Shown piece after piece: positions 9,920-20,062 of a stretch of DNA of 34,795 bases. The notes under the pieces were generated by a model. That model made no database searches and was not told the DNA's origin. It was given only the letters and a program-made list of their open reading frames with translations. Numbering within the stretch: the stretch's first letter is position 1; each line of letters starts with the position of its first letter. Location: positions 1-34,795 of the forward strand of contig JAKEGG010000061.1 of the NCBI GenBank assembly GCA_022615965.1. The letters are read 5' to 3'. The position numbers and the translations under genes are program-made. This DNA is from Fusobacteriota bacterium. Its GTDB lineage: Bacteria; Bacillota; TC1.

Positions 9920-11237
9920 GCCTGTTGAAGTGATCGTGGTTGGTGCTGGTTTGGCTGGCTGTGAGGCAGCTTGGTATCTGGCAGCTCATGGTGTAAAGGT
10001 TAAGCTTTATGAAGTAAAGTCAGTTAAGAAAAATCCGGCACAAAAGATAGATGGTTTTGCTGAGTTGGTTTGCAGTAATTCTCTGCGTGGCAGAGATCTG
10101 ACTCAGGGAGTTGGCCTGTTAAAGGAGGAGCTAAAGCTTTTAGGCAGCTTGGTCATGGAGGCTGCTTTGGCTACTGAGGTACCTGCTGGAGGGGCTTTAG
10201 CTGTTGATCGTGATTTATTTTCCCAGTATATTACCAATAAGATCAGATCCTTGGATAATATTGAGATCATCGAGAATGAGTTTAGAGAAATCGATCCTGA
10301 TCAGCTTACTATTGTAGCTACTGGTCCGTTGACTAGTGGCTCTTTGTTAGCCAGTTTGACTGCTTTGGTAGGTACTGAGTTCTCATATTTTTCAGATGCT
10401 TCTGCTCCTATTGTGGCAGCAGATTCCATTGATTATCAGAAGGCCTATTTTACCAGTCGTTATGGCAAGGGCAATATGGAGGATTATTTAAATTGCCCTA
10501 TGGATAAAGTTGAGTATGAAGCTTTTTATAGCAAGCTTATCAGTGCTGAAGGTGCAGAAAAGCATTTGGAGGAAGAAAAGGAAAAGTATTTTGAAGGTTG
10601 TATGCCTATTGAGGAATTGGCAAGAAGGGGAATAAAAACTTTGCTTTTTGGTCCTTTGAAGCCAGTTGGTCTTGGTCTTGGTGACAGTAGGCCCTATGGG
10701 GTAGTTCAGCTGAGGGCTGAAAATCAGGAAAAGTCTATGTATAATTTAGTAGGCTTTCAGACTGGTTTGACGTTTTCTGAGCAAAGGGAATTAATCAGTC
10801 TTATTCCTGGTTTAGAGTCTGCTGAGATTTTAAGGTATGGGGTCATTCATAGAAATACATTTATCAACAGTCCGATGGTTTTGAATCGTTATGGTTTTTT
10901 GAATAATTACAATAATGTTTTTGTGGCTGGTCAGATTTCTGGAGTCGAGGGTTATCTGGAGAGTGCTGCTAGTGGCTTGTATGTTGGCTGGCAGGTTTTA
11001 AGGAAGATCAAAGATCTTTCTTTTTTAGATTTCCCACAGGAGACTATGCTGGCTTCTATGTTTAGGTACATTACTTCTAGTGTTAATAAGAAGGGAAAGC
11101 TTGAGCCAATGAATGCTAATTTTGGCTTGTTACCTTTGCTTAGTGAGAATATTCGGGATAAAAAGGAGAAGAAGCTGGCTATGGGAAAGGCAAGTTTAGT
11201 GGCATTAAAAGATTTTATTGGAGAGGTAAATGGATAG
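9912..11237 (+). CDS. trmFO: FADH2/folate-dependent tRNA (uracil-5-)-methyltransferase TrmFO
   Basis: VIVVGAGLAGCEAAWYLA, CSNSLRGRDL, VAGQISGVEGYLESAASGL; downstream of topA as in many Bacillota. Confidence 0.95.
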   Translation: MNKPVEVIVVGAGLAGCEAAWYLAAHGVKVKLYEVKSVKKNPAQKIDGFAELVCSNSLRGRDLTQGVGLLKEELKLLGSLVMEAALATEVPAGGALAVDRDLFSQYITNKIRSLDNIEIIENEFREIDPDQLTIVATGPLTSGSLLASLTALVGTEFSYFSDASAPIVAADSIDYQKAYFTSRYGKGNMEDYLNCPMDKVEYEAFYSKLISAEGAEKHLEEEKEKYFEGCMPIEELARRGIKTLLFGPLKPVGLGLGDSRPYGVVQLRAENQEKSMYNLVGFQTGLTFSEQRELISLIPGLESAEILRYGVIHRNTFINSPMVLNRYGFLNNYNNVFVAGQISGVEGYLESAASGLYVGWQVLRKIKDLSFLDFPQETMLASMFRYITSSVNKKGKLEPMNANFGLLPLLSENIRDKKEKKLAMGKASLVALKDFIGEVNG

Positions 11238-12183
11238 CTTTAATGATTTTCAGAGTCTTTTTTTAACTTATTTAAGTTCTGAAAAAAGGTATAGTGAGAA
11301 TACAATCAAGGCCTATAGACTGGATCTTCATGACTTCTATATGTGGCTGGCTGACTTTTTTATCTCCAAGGAATTGGTTTTAAGCGATAAGGGAGAATTA
11401 GTTGATGTCAGGTTGGATTTTGATCTGATCGAGCACCATGATATCAGGCTTTTTATTAATTCTTTAAATAGACATAGTTATTCTAAAAAAACTTTAGCCA
11501 GGAAAATCGCTGCTTTAAAGTCTTTTTTTAAGTTTTTAAACAAGGAGGAGTTGGTTTTAGCTAATCCAATGCAGCATATTTCTTCTCCTAAGCTTGATAA
11601 AAGGCTACCAAAATTTATTTATGAGTATCAGGTGTTAGCTTTACTTGAGGCTCCAGATTTAAGTTCTCCTGTTGGTCTGAGAGACAGGGCAATATTGGAG
11701 ATACTTTATGGTTCAGGTATCAGGGTCAGTGAATTGGTCAATTTAAAGCTTGGGGATTTTGACTTCAAATATGGGACTATCAAGGTTTTAGGCAAGGGTA
11801 AAAAGGAGAGGATAGTACCTATTGGTAGTTATGGTTTGGAGGCTGTTGATAATTATTTAAAGCATGGCAGAGATAGCTTTAAGTTTAGCTTAGAGGATCA
11901 GGATTTTTTGTTTTTTGGTAAAAGAGGCAAAAGGCTTGGTGTCAGAAGTGTTGGATTGATGCTGGATGGATATATAAGCTCTACTTCTACTACTTTAAGT
12001 ATTTCTCCTCATACTTTAAGACATAGTTTTGCTACTCATCTTCTAGAAAAAGGTGCTGATCTAAGAGTTGTGCAGAGTTTTTTAGGTCATGAGAGTTTGT
12101 CTACTACACAGGTTTATACACATGTCACTAAGGGCCATTTGAAGAAGGTTTATGATCTTAATCATCCCAGGGCTAAGAAATAG
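11230..12183 (+). CDS. xerC: Tyrosine recombinase, XerC/XerD-like
   Basis: GSGIRVSELVNL, HTLRHSFATHLLEKG, FLGHESLSTTQVYTHV catalytic motifs. XerC versus XerD not resolved. Confidence 0.85.
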   Translation: MDSFNDFQSLFLTYLSSEKRYSENTIKAYRLDLHDFYMWLADFFISKELVLSDKGELVDVRLDFDLIEHHDIRLFINSLNRHSYSKKTLARKIAALKSFFKFLNKEELVLANPMQHISSPKLDKRLPKFIYEYQVLALLEAPDLSSPVGLRDRAILEILYGSGIRVSELVNLKLGDFDFKYGTIKVLGKGKKERIVPIGSYGLEAVDNYLKHGRDSFKFSLEDQDFLFFGKRGKRLGVRSVGLMLDGYISSTSTTLSISPHTLRHSFATHLLEKGADLRVVQSFLGHESLSTTQVYTHVTKGHLKKVYDLNHPRAKK

Positions 12184-12226
12184 GTTGTAATTAAGATAAT
12201 CAACTAACAGACATCAAACTTAAGAC

Positions 12227-12255
12227 TTGATTTTCTAAAAAAACAAGGATATAAT
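12227..12255 (+). promoter_or_regulatory. Sigma-A-type promoter of the rimP-nusA-infB operon
   Basis: TTGATT (12227-12232), 17 bp spacer, TATAAT (12250-12255). Confidence 0.7.
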
Positions 12256-12272
12256 AAATAATAGTAAAGAAC

Positions 12273-12297
12273 AAAAGTGGGAGCCCCCACTTTTTTG
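12273..12297 (+). terminator. Hairpin with T-run in the rimP 5' leader (possible attenuator)
   Basis: AAAAGTGGG (12273-12281) / loop AGCC / CCCACTTTT (12286-12294) followed by T-rich tract, between promoter and rimP. Confidence 0.65.
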
Positions 12298-12317
12298 TTT
12301 TAATAAAGGAGAAACCA

Positions 12318-12767
12318 ATGTCAACAAGTCAAAAGATAGAAGATGAATTCAGACCACTAGTAGAACAAATAGGATATGAGTTGGTCTACGTAGAATACGT
12401 CAAAGAAGGACCAGAATGGTACCTGAGATATTTTATCGATTCACCAAATGGAATAGATATCAACGACTGTGAAAAAGTCAGCAGATATGTAGAAGCCATC
12501 CTGGATGAAAAAGAATACATCAAAGGACAATATATACTAGAGGTATCCTCACTTGGACTAGAAAGACCACTAAGAAACGAAAAGGACTTTCAAGATAACA
12601 CAGGAGCCCTGATAGAAGTAAACCTTTTTAAAAGCATAGAAAAAAACAAAAAACACCGAGGTATATTAATAAGCTATGATGAAACCCTGATTCTAGAAGA
12701 AAAGGGCAAAAAAATTGAAATACAAAAAGACAATATCAGCAAAGCGAATATAAGTATTGAAATATAG
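12318..12767 (+). CDS. rimP: Ribosome maturation factor RimP
   Basis: GYELVYVEYVKEGPEWYLRYFID, DINDCEKVSRYVEAILDE, YILEVSSLGLERPL. Confidence 0.95.
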   Translation: MSTSQKIEDEFRPLVEQIGYELVYVEYVKEGPEWYLRYFIDSPNGIDINDCEKVSRYVEAILDEKEYIKGQYILEVSSLGLERPLRNEKDFQDNTGALIEVNLFKSIEKNKKHRGILISYDETLILEEKGKKIEIQKDNISKANISIEI

Positions 12768-12776
12768 GAGGAAAAA

Positions 12777-13919
12777 ATGAACAAAGAATTGATAGAAGCA
12801 GTAAAAATTTTGGAAAATGAAAAAGGCATCAGTGGAGAAATGCTATTTGAAACCATAGAATCAGCAATAATCCTAGGACTTAAAAGAAAACATGCTACTG
12901 ACCATAAAAACGAAAAAGGAGACATGAAAACACCTTACGACAATGTCAAAGCGGTGCTAAACAGAGAAACTGGAGAAATAAAAATATACCAAACTAAAAA
13001 AGTTGTAATTGAAGTAACCGATGAAGACGAAGAAATCAGTTTAGATGAAGCCAGAGCAGAATACGGTATAGAAGAAGTAGGAGGAGAAATAACTCTCGAA
13101 TTACCAATGGAAACCCAGGTGATGGGCAGAATGGTTGCTCAGACAGCCAAACAAATCATAACCCAAAAAATAAGAGAAATAGAAAGAAGCAACATCTTTG
13201 ATGAATTCTCTAAAAGAGAAAAAGACCTGATAACTGGAGTGATCTCCAGAATATCCCCAGTCAACAAGGAAGATACCAGCGACAACAAATACAATGTATT
13301 TCTAAGTATAGGCAATGGAGAAGTGATCCTGCCACCAGAAGAACAAGTAGAAAATGAAAGATACCATATTGGAGAAAGACTTAAGGTATACCTGGTGAAC
13401 GTGAAAAAAACCACTAAAAATCCGATCATCATCATATCCAGAAGACACAAGGACCTGATAAGAAGGCTATTTGAATTAGAAGTACCAGAAATACATGATG
13501 GTACAGTGGTAATCAAATCAATAGCCAGAGAAGCTGGTTCAAGAAGTAAAATAGCAGTTTTCAGCAAAGCAGAAAACGTGGACCCAGTAGGAGCTTGTAT
13601 TGGAACCAAAGGCTCGAGAATAGGCAATGTTCTCAATGAACTAGGAGGCTCCAAGGAAACAGGAGAAAAAATAGATATAATCGAATATTCAGAAGATGTA
13701 GCTCAATACATCAGCAACGCCCTGGCACCAGCCAAGATCCTGGACATCGTTCTGAAGGAAGAAGCTAAAGAAGCCAAGGTACTGGTAGCCAAAGATATCT
13801 TCTCGCTAGCTATTGGTAAAGATGGGCAAAATGTCAGACTGGCAGCCAAGCTAACAGGCTGGAAAATAGACATAGTCAGCGATGAACAAGTAGAAAGCAT
13901 CAGAGGAGAAGAAGTATAA
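12777..13919 (+). CDS. nusA: Transcription termination/antitermination factor NusA
   Basis: S1/KH domains: [29 protein letters not shown]-type KH motif; [25 protein letters not shown]. Confidence 0.96.
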   Translation: [380 protein letters not shown]

Positions 13920-13921
13920 AA

Positions 13922-14188
13922 ATGAAGCTAAAAAAAACACCACAAAGAAGCTGCCTGGGTTGTGGATTAAAAACTGATAAGAACAAGCTGATCAGAATAG
14001 TCAAAACCCCAGAGGGACAAGTGGTAATAGATAAAACAGGCAAGGCCCCTGGCAGAGGAGCCTACATATGCTTAAATATAGAATGCCTGAAAGAAGCCAT
14101 CAAAAGAAAAAGCGTAGAAAGAGCGTTAAACATCAAACTATCTGATGACCTAATCGTCGAATTAAGCAATCAGATAATAAATGAATAG
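13922..14188 (+). CDS. ylxR: YlxR family RNA-binding protein (RNase P modulator RnpM family)
   Basis: RSCLGCGLKTDKNKLIRIVKTPEG, GKAPGRGAYICLNIECLKEA. Confidence 0.93.
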   Translation: MKLKKTPQRSCLGCGLKTDKNKLIRIVKTPEGQVVIDKTGKAPGRGAYICLNIECLKEAIKRKSVERALNIKLSDDLIVELSNQIINE

Positions 14189-14215
14189 ATTCTCTTTAAT
14201 TAAGGAGTGATGTAA

Positions 14216-16450
14216 ATGGGAAAAAGAATATATGAAGTCGCCAAAGACAAAGGTGTAACAAATAAAGAAATAATGTGGATCATGGAGAAACTCAACATTG
14301 AAGTCAAATCTCATATGAGCGTCATAAGCGATGAGAACGTGGCAAGACTGGAAAACTACTACAAAGAATTAAAAGAAAAAGCCCATAAAGAGGAAGAAGA
14401 AAAAAGAGTAGTCCAGGAAAAAACCAAAGTAGTAAAAACAGAACCAGTTGAAGAAAAAGAAAAGGTTATCGAAGAGATTGTTGTTAAGAAGCCACATACT
14501 GAAAAACCAGCAATAGTAAAAAAAGAAATAAAAGAGCCAATCAAGAAAAAACCTGAAGTCAAAAAACCTTTACCAAATAAAGGACAGATTTACAAAAGCA
14601 ACAAAATGGTCAGCGATAATACTGATGACAGATGGAAAGGCAACAAGAGATATAAAAATAAAAAAAGACATGAAGCTCCAAAACCAGAAATCAGCATAAA
14701 AAAACTTATTATTGGAGAAGAAATTCAAGTCAAGGATCTGGCCATGAGACTAAATAAAGGTGCAGGAGAAATCATAAAAAAATTAATGGGATTAGGCATA
14801 ATGGCTACTTTAAATCAGTTTATTGATTTTGATACTGCTACTTTGATAGCCAATGACTTTGGCATCATGGACATCGAATTTAAAACATTAAAAAGACAAA
14901 CTGAATTATCTACTATTGAAGATGATCCAAAAACCTTAAAGCCAAGACCACCGATCATTACTGTAATGGGCCACGTTGACCATGGTAAAACTTCGCTCTT
15001 AGATGCTATCAGAAAAACCAATGTCATCGCAACTGAAGCAGGGGGAATAACCCAGCACATCGGAGCCTACCAGGTAAATTACCATGGTAAAAAGATAACC
15101 TTTATTGATACACCAGGACATGCTGCTTTTACAGCAATGAGAGCCAGAGGAGCCCAGATAACCGATATTTCAATCTTGGTAGTAGCAGCAGATGATGGAG
15201 TTATGCCACAAACAATAGAAGCGATCAACCACTCTAAAGCAGCTAAAGTGCCAATAATCGTAGCGGTAAACAAAATAGATAAAGAAGGTGCAGATCCTAA
15301 CAGAGTAATGCAACAGTTAACAGAACATGGTTTGATTTCTGAAGAATGGGGTGGAGATACGATATTCGTACCTATTTCTGCTAAAAAAGGGGAAAACATA
15401 GATGGACTATTAGAAATGATCCAGCTGGTAGCAGAAGTAGAAGACTTAAAAGCCAATCCAAACAGATTAGCTGAAGGCTTTGTTTTAGAAGGTCGCTTAG
15501 ATAAAGAAAAAGGAACAATAACTTCTATGCTGGTTACCAAAGGAACCTTGAAAATCGGTGATATGATCCTAGCAGGAGAGACCTATGGTAAAGTTAGAGC
15601 AATGCAAAACGATTCAGGTAAAAATATCAAAAGCGCTGGACCATCAACACCAGTAGAAATTTTAGGCTTATCAACAGTAGCAGAAGCAGGTGACATTTTC
15701 CAGGCAGTTAAAGATGAAAAATTAGCCTCTTATCTGGCAGACCAAAGAAAAATTGTCAGAAAAGAAGAAAAATTAAAGAAAAGCCAAACTGTTTCACTGG
15801 AAAATTTGTTTGAAAAAATCAGCGAAGGCAACCTGAAAGAACTTAACCTGATAGTCAAAGGAGACGTACACGGTTCAGTTGAAGCCCTATGTCAATCAAT
15901 AAGAAATATCCAGACTGAAGAAGTTAAGGTAAATATCATTCATGAAGGGGTTGGCGCCATTAACGAAACAGATGTTAAACTAGCTATGACTTCAGAAGCC
16001 TTGATTATTGGCTTTAATGTCAGACCAGATACTAATTCTAAAAAGCTGGCTGCAGAAGAAAATGTCAATATTACCTTATACAGAGTGATCTACGAAGTAA
16101 TAGATGATATTAAAAAGGCTATTAGTGGATTGTTGGCACCTGAAATCAAAGAAGTAGAACAAGGAACTTTAGAAGTAAGACAAGTAATAAAGGTACCAAA
16201 GATAGGACTTATTGCCGGTTGCTATGTTACTGATGGTAAAATCACCAGCAGCTCTAAGATCAGAGTGATCAGAGATGGAGTGATCGCTCATGAAGGTACT
16301 ATTGACTCCTTAAAAAGATTCAAGGATGAAGTTAAAGAAGTTGCCCAAGGCTATGAATGTGGCTTAAGTCTGGTAGACTTTAACGACATAAAAGAAGGTG
16401 ACGTAGTTGAAGCATATGTTTTAGAAAGCATAGCTAGAAAATTAGATTAG
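14216..16450 (+). CDS. infB: Translation initiation factor IF-2
   Basis: [50 protein letters not shown]-domain motifs. Confidence 0.97.
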   Translation: MGKRIYEVAKDKGVTNKEIMWIMEKLNIEVKSHMSVISDENVARLENYYKELKEKAHKEEEEKRVVQEKTKVVKTEPVEEKEKVIEEIVVKKPHTEKPAIVKKEIKEPIKKKPEVKKPLPNKGQIYKSNKMVSDNTDDRWKGNKRYKNKKRHEAPKPEISIKKLIIGEEIQVKDLAMRLNKGAGEIIKKLMGLGIMATLNQFIDFDTATLIANDFGIMDIEFKTLKRQTELSTIEDDPKTLKPRPPIITVMGHVDHGKTSLLDAIRKTNVIATEAGGITQHIGAYQVNYHGKKITFIDTPGHAAFTAMRARGAQITDISILVVAADDGVMPQTIEAINHSKAAKVPIIVAVNKIDKEGADPNRVMQQLTEHGLISEEWGGDTIFVPISAKKGENIDGLLEMIQLVAEVEDLKANPNRLAEGFVLEGRLDKEKGTITSMLVTKGTLKIGDMILAGETYGKVRAMQNDSGKNIKSAGPSTPVEILGLSTVAEAGDIFQAVKDEKLASYLADQRKIVRKEEKLKKSQTVSLENLFEKISEGNLKELNLIVKGDVHGSVEALCQSIRNIQTEEVKVNIIHEGVGAINETDVKLAMTSEALIIGFNVRPDTNSKKLAAEENVNITLYRVIYEVIDDIKKAISGLLAPEIKEVEQGTLEVRQVIKVPKIGLIAGCYVTDGKITSSSKIRVIRDGVIAHEGTIDSLKRFKDEVKEVAQGYECGLSLVDFNDIKEGDVVEAYVLESIARKLD

Positions 16451-16460
16451 AGGATAAAAG

Positions 16461-16820
16461 ATGATAAATAAAAAACATAGAAGCCAAAGAATGGAAGGGG
16501 AACTCCAAAAAGTCCTGGCAGAAATAGTTAGAGAAGAACTAAAAGATCCAAGACTGGAGCTGATCACCTTTACCGATGTAAAGGTAGCCCGAGATTTATC
16601 CTTTGCCAAAATTTTTGTCAGCCACTTAAAAGAGGACCGATTAAGTGAAGCTTTGCTAGTTCTAAATAAGGCTAAAGGCTTGATCAGAAAACAAATCGGT
16701 ATGAAAATGCAACTGAGAATAGTGCCAGAAATAGCTTTTTTCCCAGATGACTCCTTAAGTTACAGCCAAAGAATCAATGAGATCCTAAAAGAAATCAAGG
16801 ATGAGGGTAAAAAGGATTAA
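16461..16820 (+). CDS. rbfA: 30S ribosome-binding factor RbfA
   Basis: HRSQRMEGELQKVLAEIVREELKDPRL; between infB and nrnA. Confidence 0.94.
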   Translation: MINKKHRSQRMEGELQKVLAEIVREELKDPRLELITFTDVKVARDLSFAKIFVSHLKEDRLSEALLVLNKAKGLIRKQIGMKMQLRIVPEIAFFPDDSLSYSQRINEILKEIKDEGKKD

Positions 16821-17813
16821 ATGAAAGAACTAATCAAATATTTAAAAAAAATAAAAGGCAAGGATGTATTGGTGATCAGCCATGAATCACCAGACGGTGA
16901 TGCGATCGGCTCAATAATCGGCTTTTCCTATTTACTTAAGGATCTAGGTGCCAGACCGATACCCGTCAACAATGATGGAGTACCAGATAAGTATGCTTTT
17001 TTAGAAGAAGGCTTCAAGATAAAAAAAATAGCAGATTTTTCTTTACAAGAAAAGAAAAAAGAATATTATGTTTTTATCTTGGATTCAGCTAAATTAGACA
17101 GGATAGGCTTTGATCCAGGGACAGAATTTCCTGAATTGATAGAGATGATAAATATAGACCATCATATCAGCAATAACTTTTTTGCAGAACATAACTTTGT
17201 CTATCCGGAAAAAGGAGCGACCTCAGAAATCATAGGCGACCTGTATCTGGATATTATGAAATTCATACCTAAAGAAGCAGCTACTGCAATATATACTGGA
17301 GTTATGACTGATACAGGTAATCTCACCTACGAGTCTACAACCAGCGGAACAGTAGCCTTAGTAAGCATACTGATAGCTATGGAAGCTGATATCAACAAGG
17401 TCAGACAAGAGGTCTATGAAAAAAACACCTTTGGCAGGATAGCAGGCCTAAAAGCTGTGCTTAATAACCTGCAGTTAAAGGCTGAAGGTTTGATTGCCTA
17501 TACCTATCTCCCCTACGAGATAATTGATCAATATGAACTTAAGTCTGGAGATATAGAAAACTATGTCGACTACCCAAGAAGTGTAGATAAAAGTGAAATA
17601 GCTATCTTGTTTAAAGAATTCAGCAAAGATGAAATCAGGGTATCTGTTAGGACTAAAAGCTATATTGATGCCAATAAGCTGGCAGATGTCTTTAAAGGTG
17701 GAGGACATAAAAGAGCATCAGGTTTCAGAGTAAGAAGAAGTCTGAACGAAGCTATGGAATATGTGCTGGCCAGAGTTGAAGAGGGATTAAAAAAGGATGA
17801 ATGGATTAATTAA
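16821..17813 (+). CDS. nrnA: DHH/DHHA1 phosphoesterase, NrnA-like oligoribonuclease/pAp phosphatase
   Basis: SHESPDGDAIGS, NIDHHISNNFF, TGVMTDTGNLTY, FKGGGHKRASG. Confidence 0.9.
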   Translation: MKELIKYLKKIKGKDVLVISHESPDGDAIGSIIGFSYLLKDLGARPIPVNNDGVPDKYAFLEEGFKIKKIADFSLQEKKKEYYVFILDSAKLDRIGFDPGTEFPELIEMINIDHHISNNFFAEHNFVYPEKGATSEIIGDLYLDIMKFIPKEAATAIYTGVMTDTGNLTYESTTSGTVALVSILIAMEADINKVRQEVYEKNTFGRIAGLKAVLNNLQLKAEGLIAYTYLPYEIIDQYELKSGDIENYVDYPRSVDKSEIAILFKEFSKDEIRVSVRTKSYIDANKLADVFKGGGHKRASGFRVRRSLNEAMEYVLARVEEGLKKDEWIN

Positions 17814-18690
17814 TGTCTATAAGGAAAAAGGACTGACCTCTCATGATGTTATATATCAACTGAGAAAAATATTATCAATAAAAAGAATCGGTCATAGTGG
17901 AACCTTGGATCCGGAAGCTGAGGGAGTATTGGTGGTGGGAGTCAGTCAGGGCACTAAACTGATGGAATATATTGGAGATAATTTCAAGGTATATGAAGGT
18001 GAACTGGTTTTAGGCTACAGCTCAACTACTGAAGATATTCATGGAGAGCTGAAAAAAGCCCCTTACACCGCAAAAATAGACAAAGAAAAAATTGATAATA
18101 TACTTGGTGATCTTTCTGGCAAAGTAATTGCCCAGAAACCTCCAATGTATTCCAGCGTCAAGGTTAATGGCAGAAAGCTGTATCAGTATGCCAGAGCAGG
18201 AATTGAAGTTGAAAGATCAAGTAGGAATATTGAAATCCTCAAAATTGAAGCTATAAGTGATATATATGAAAAATATGGATCCAAAGTCATAAGATTTAAA
18301 GCTGAGGTTTCCAAAGGAACCTACATCAGAACACTTTGTGTCCATTTAGGAGAATTATTAGGTGCATCTGGCATAATGGGAGAGTTGTTAAGAACCCAGG
18401 TTGGCTCCTTTAAAATAAAGGACAGCCTTAAGTTGCAAGAAATTGCTATAATGGCAGCCAACAAGGACTATAGCTTTCTCTTACCTTTAATTAAAGGAAT
18501 AGAACATGTCCTGAATCAAATAGAATTAAAAGCAGAAGACTATGAAAAAATCAAACTAGGACAAAAAATTGCCAATACCTATGATATCTCTGAAGATCAG
18601 GTCTTTGCTGCTACCTATCAAGGCAGCCTGACTGCAATTTTAATTGTTAAAGAAGGTATTTTAAGGATTGTAAAGAATATAGTTGAATGA
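17797..18690 (+). CDS. truB: tRNA pseudouridine(55) synthase TruB
   Basis: GLTSHDVIYQLRKIL, RIGHSGTLDPEAEGVLVVGV, KPPMYSSVKVNGRKLYQYAR. Confidence 0.95.
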   Translation: MNGLINVYKEKGLTSHDVIYQLRKILSIKRIGHSGTLDPEAEGVLVVGVSQGTKLMEYIGDNFKVYEGELVLGYSSTTEDIHGELKKAPYTAKIDKEKIDNILGDLSGKVIAQKPPMYSSVKVNGRKLYQYARAGIEVERSSRNIEILKIEAISDIYEKYGSKVIRFKAEVSKGTYIRTLCVHLGELLGASGIMGELLRTQVGSFKIKDSLKLQEIAIMAANKDYSFLLPLIKGIEHVLNQIELKAEDYEKIKLGQKIANTYDISEDQVFAATYQGSLTAILIVKEGILRIVKNIVE

Positions 18691-18713
18691 TCCTTGAATA
18701 ATGGATGAAATAG

Positions 18714-19640
18714 ATGAAAGTATTTAAAGATATAAACGAGGTAGATAAAGAGCACAGACTAATTGCTGTTTTAGGCAACTTTGATGGTATTCATAAGGGG
18801 CATATGTCCTTGATTGAAGCTGCCAAGGAATTAAAGGAGCCTTTGGAAAAGCTGATAGTTGTGACCTTCGATCCCCATCCCAGAGACTACATGGGTCTTG
18901 GAGTCAGAAAAATACAGACTCTTGAAGAGAAGCTAGCTACCTTTGAAAAGCTGGGAATAGATATGGTTTTACTGGTACCCTTTCAAAAGGTTGCAGGTTT
19001 AAAACCTGAGGATTTTGTAGAACAATATCTGGTTTCAGGACTAGCTATCAAAAAAGTAGTTATAGGCTTTGATTACCATTTTGGTCAAGGAGCAACAGGC
19101 AACAGCAAGGATATGGAGAAACTAGGTGAAAAATTTGGCTTTGATGTTGTAGTTTTGCCAGAATACATGGAAGGTGGACTAAGTGTCAGCTCCTCCCTGA
19201 TCAGAGAGCTGATAGCAGAAGGAGACCTCATAAAGGCCAATAAACTATTAGGCTATAACTTTTCACTGACAGGCAAAGTAGTTCATGGCAAAGGTTTAGG
19301 CAGACAGCTTGGTTTTCCTACTGCTAATTTAAATATTGATAAAGATAAGATATTACCAGGTTATGGAGTATATTGTGTTTATGGCAAGGTCAGAGGAGAA
19401 TGCTATTACGGAATCTGTAATGTTGGCTTCCAGCCCACAGTAGATGAAGGCACAAGCCATCTGGTGGTAGAAGTAAATTTCTTTAATTTTGACCAGGATA
19501 TTTACGATGAGGTGATCACAGTCTGGTTCCTGGACTATTTAAGAAGCATAACCAAGTTCGATTCCAAGGAAGCTTTAATTGGTCAGTTAATAAAAGATAA
19601 AGAAAAATCATTGGAAATCATCAAGTTAAGTTGTAATTAA
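18714..19640 (+). CDS. ribF: Bifunctional riboflavin kinase/FAD synthetase
   Basis: LGNFDGIHKGHMSLI, VVTFDPHP, GKGLGRQLGFPTANL. Confidence 0.95.
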   Translation: MKVFKDINEVDKEHRLIAVLGNFDGIHKGHMSLIEAAKELKEPLEKLIVVTFDPHPRDYMGLGVRKIQTLEEKLATFEKLGIDMVLLVPFQKVAGLKPEDFVEQYLVSGLAIKKVVIGFDYHFGQGATGNSKDMEKLGEKFGFDVVVLPEYMEGGLSVSSSLIRELIAEGDLIKANKLLGYNFSLTGKVVHGKGLGRQLGFPTANLNIDKDKILPGYGVYCVYGKVRGECYYGICNVGFQPTVDEGTSHLVVEVNFFNFDQDIYDEVITVWFLDYLRSITKFDSKEALIGQLIKDKEKSLEIIKLSCN

Positions 19641-19651
19641 AAAATATTTAG

Positions 19652-19680
19652 TTGCATTTCATCTTGATATGACATATAAT
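19652..19680 (+). promoter_or_regulatory. Sigma-A-type promoter of rpsO
   Basis: TTGCAT (19652-19657), 17 bp spacer, TATAAT (19675-19680). Confidence 0.65.
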
Positions 19681-19689
19681 ATTAAAGGA

Positions 19690-19752
19690 ACTTTTAGCGT
19701 GGTTTCAGGGTCTCCGTCCTGTTACTAGGCCATTAGGGATAGAATCAAAGGA
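19690..19752 (+). promoter_or_regulatory. Structured rpsO 5' leader, candidate S15 autoregulatory element
   Basis: GC-richer, hairpin-forming tract GCGTGGTTTCAGGGTCTCCGTCCTGTTACTAGGCCATTAGGGATAG directly before the SD, in an otherwise AT-rich intergenic region. Confidence 0.4.
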
Positions 19753-19763
19753 GGATGTCAAAT

Positions 19764-20018
19764 ATGACTAAACAAGAAATTATCAAAGCATACCAGATCA
19801 AAGAAGGAGATACAGGTTCACCGGAAGTTCAGATCGCAATCTTAACTGACAGAATCAGCAGACTTACTGAACACTTGAAGGTTCACAAAAAGGATTTTCA
19901 TACCAGAAGAGGTTTATTGATGCTGGTAGGTCAAAGAAGAAGGTTTCTTAACTATCTGGAAAAAAATGACTTTGATAGATATAAAAACATAATTACCAGA
20001 CTAAAATTAAGAAGGTAA
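19764..20018 (+). CDS. rpsO: 30S ribosomal protein S15
   Basis: [65 protein letters not shown]. The ORF track start at 19755 abuts the AAGGAGG SD (19748-19754); ATG at 19764 has normal spacing. Confidence 0.95.
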   Translation: MTKQEIIKAYQIKEGDTGSPEVQIAILTDRISRLTEHLKVHKKDFHTRRGLLMLVGQRRRFLNYLEKNDFDRYKNIITRLKLRR

Positions 20019-20033
20019 TTGATCAAGACTATT

Positions 20034-20062
20034 AAAAGCAAACATAATTGTTTGCTTTTTTT
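20034..20062 (+). terminator. Rho-independent terminator after rpsO
   Basis: AAAAGCAAAC (20034-20043)-ATAATT-GTTTGCTTTT (20050-20059) then T-run. Confidence 0.85.

Noticed and set aside
13139-13654. 171-aa minus-strand ORF opposite nusA (also 13703-13900)
   Set aside because: Low-complexity Ser/Leu-rich translation typical of an antisense frame over a real CDS.
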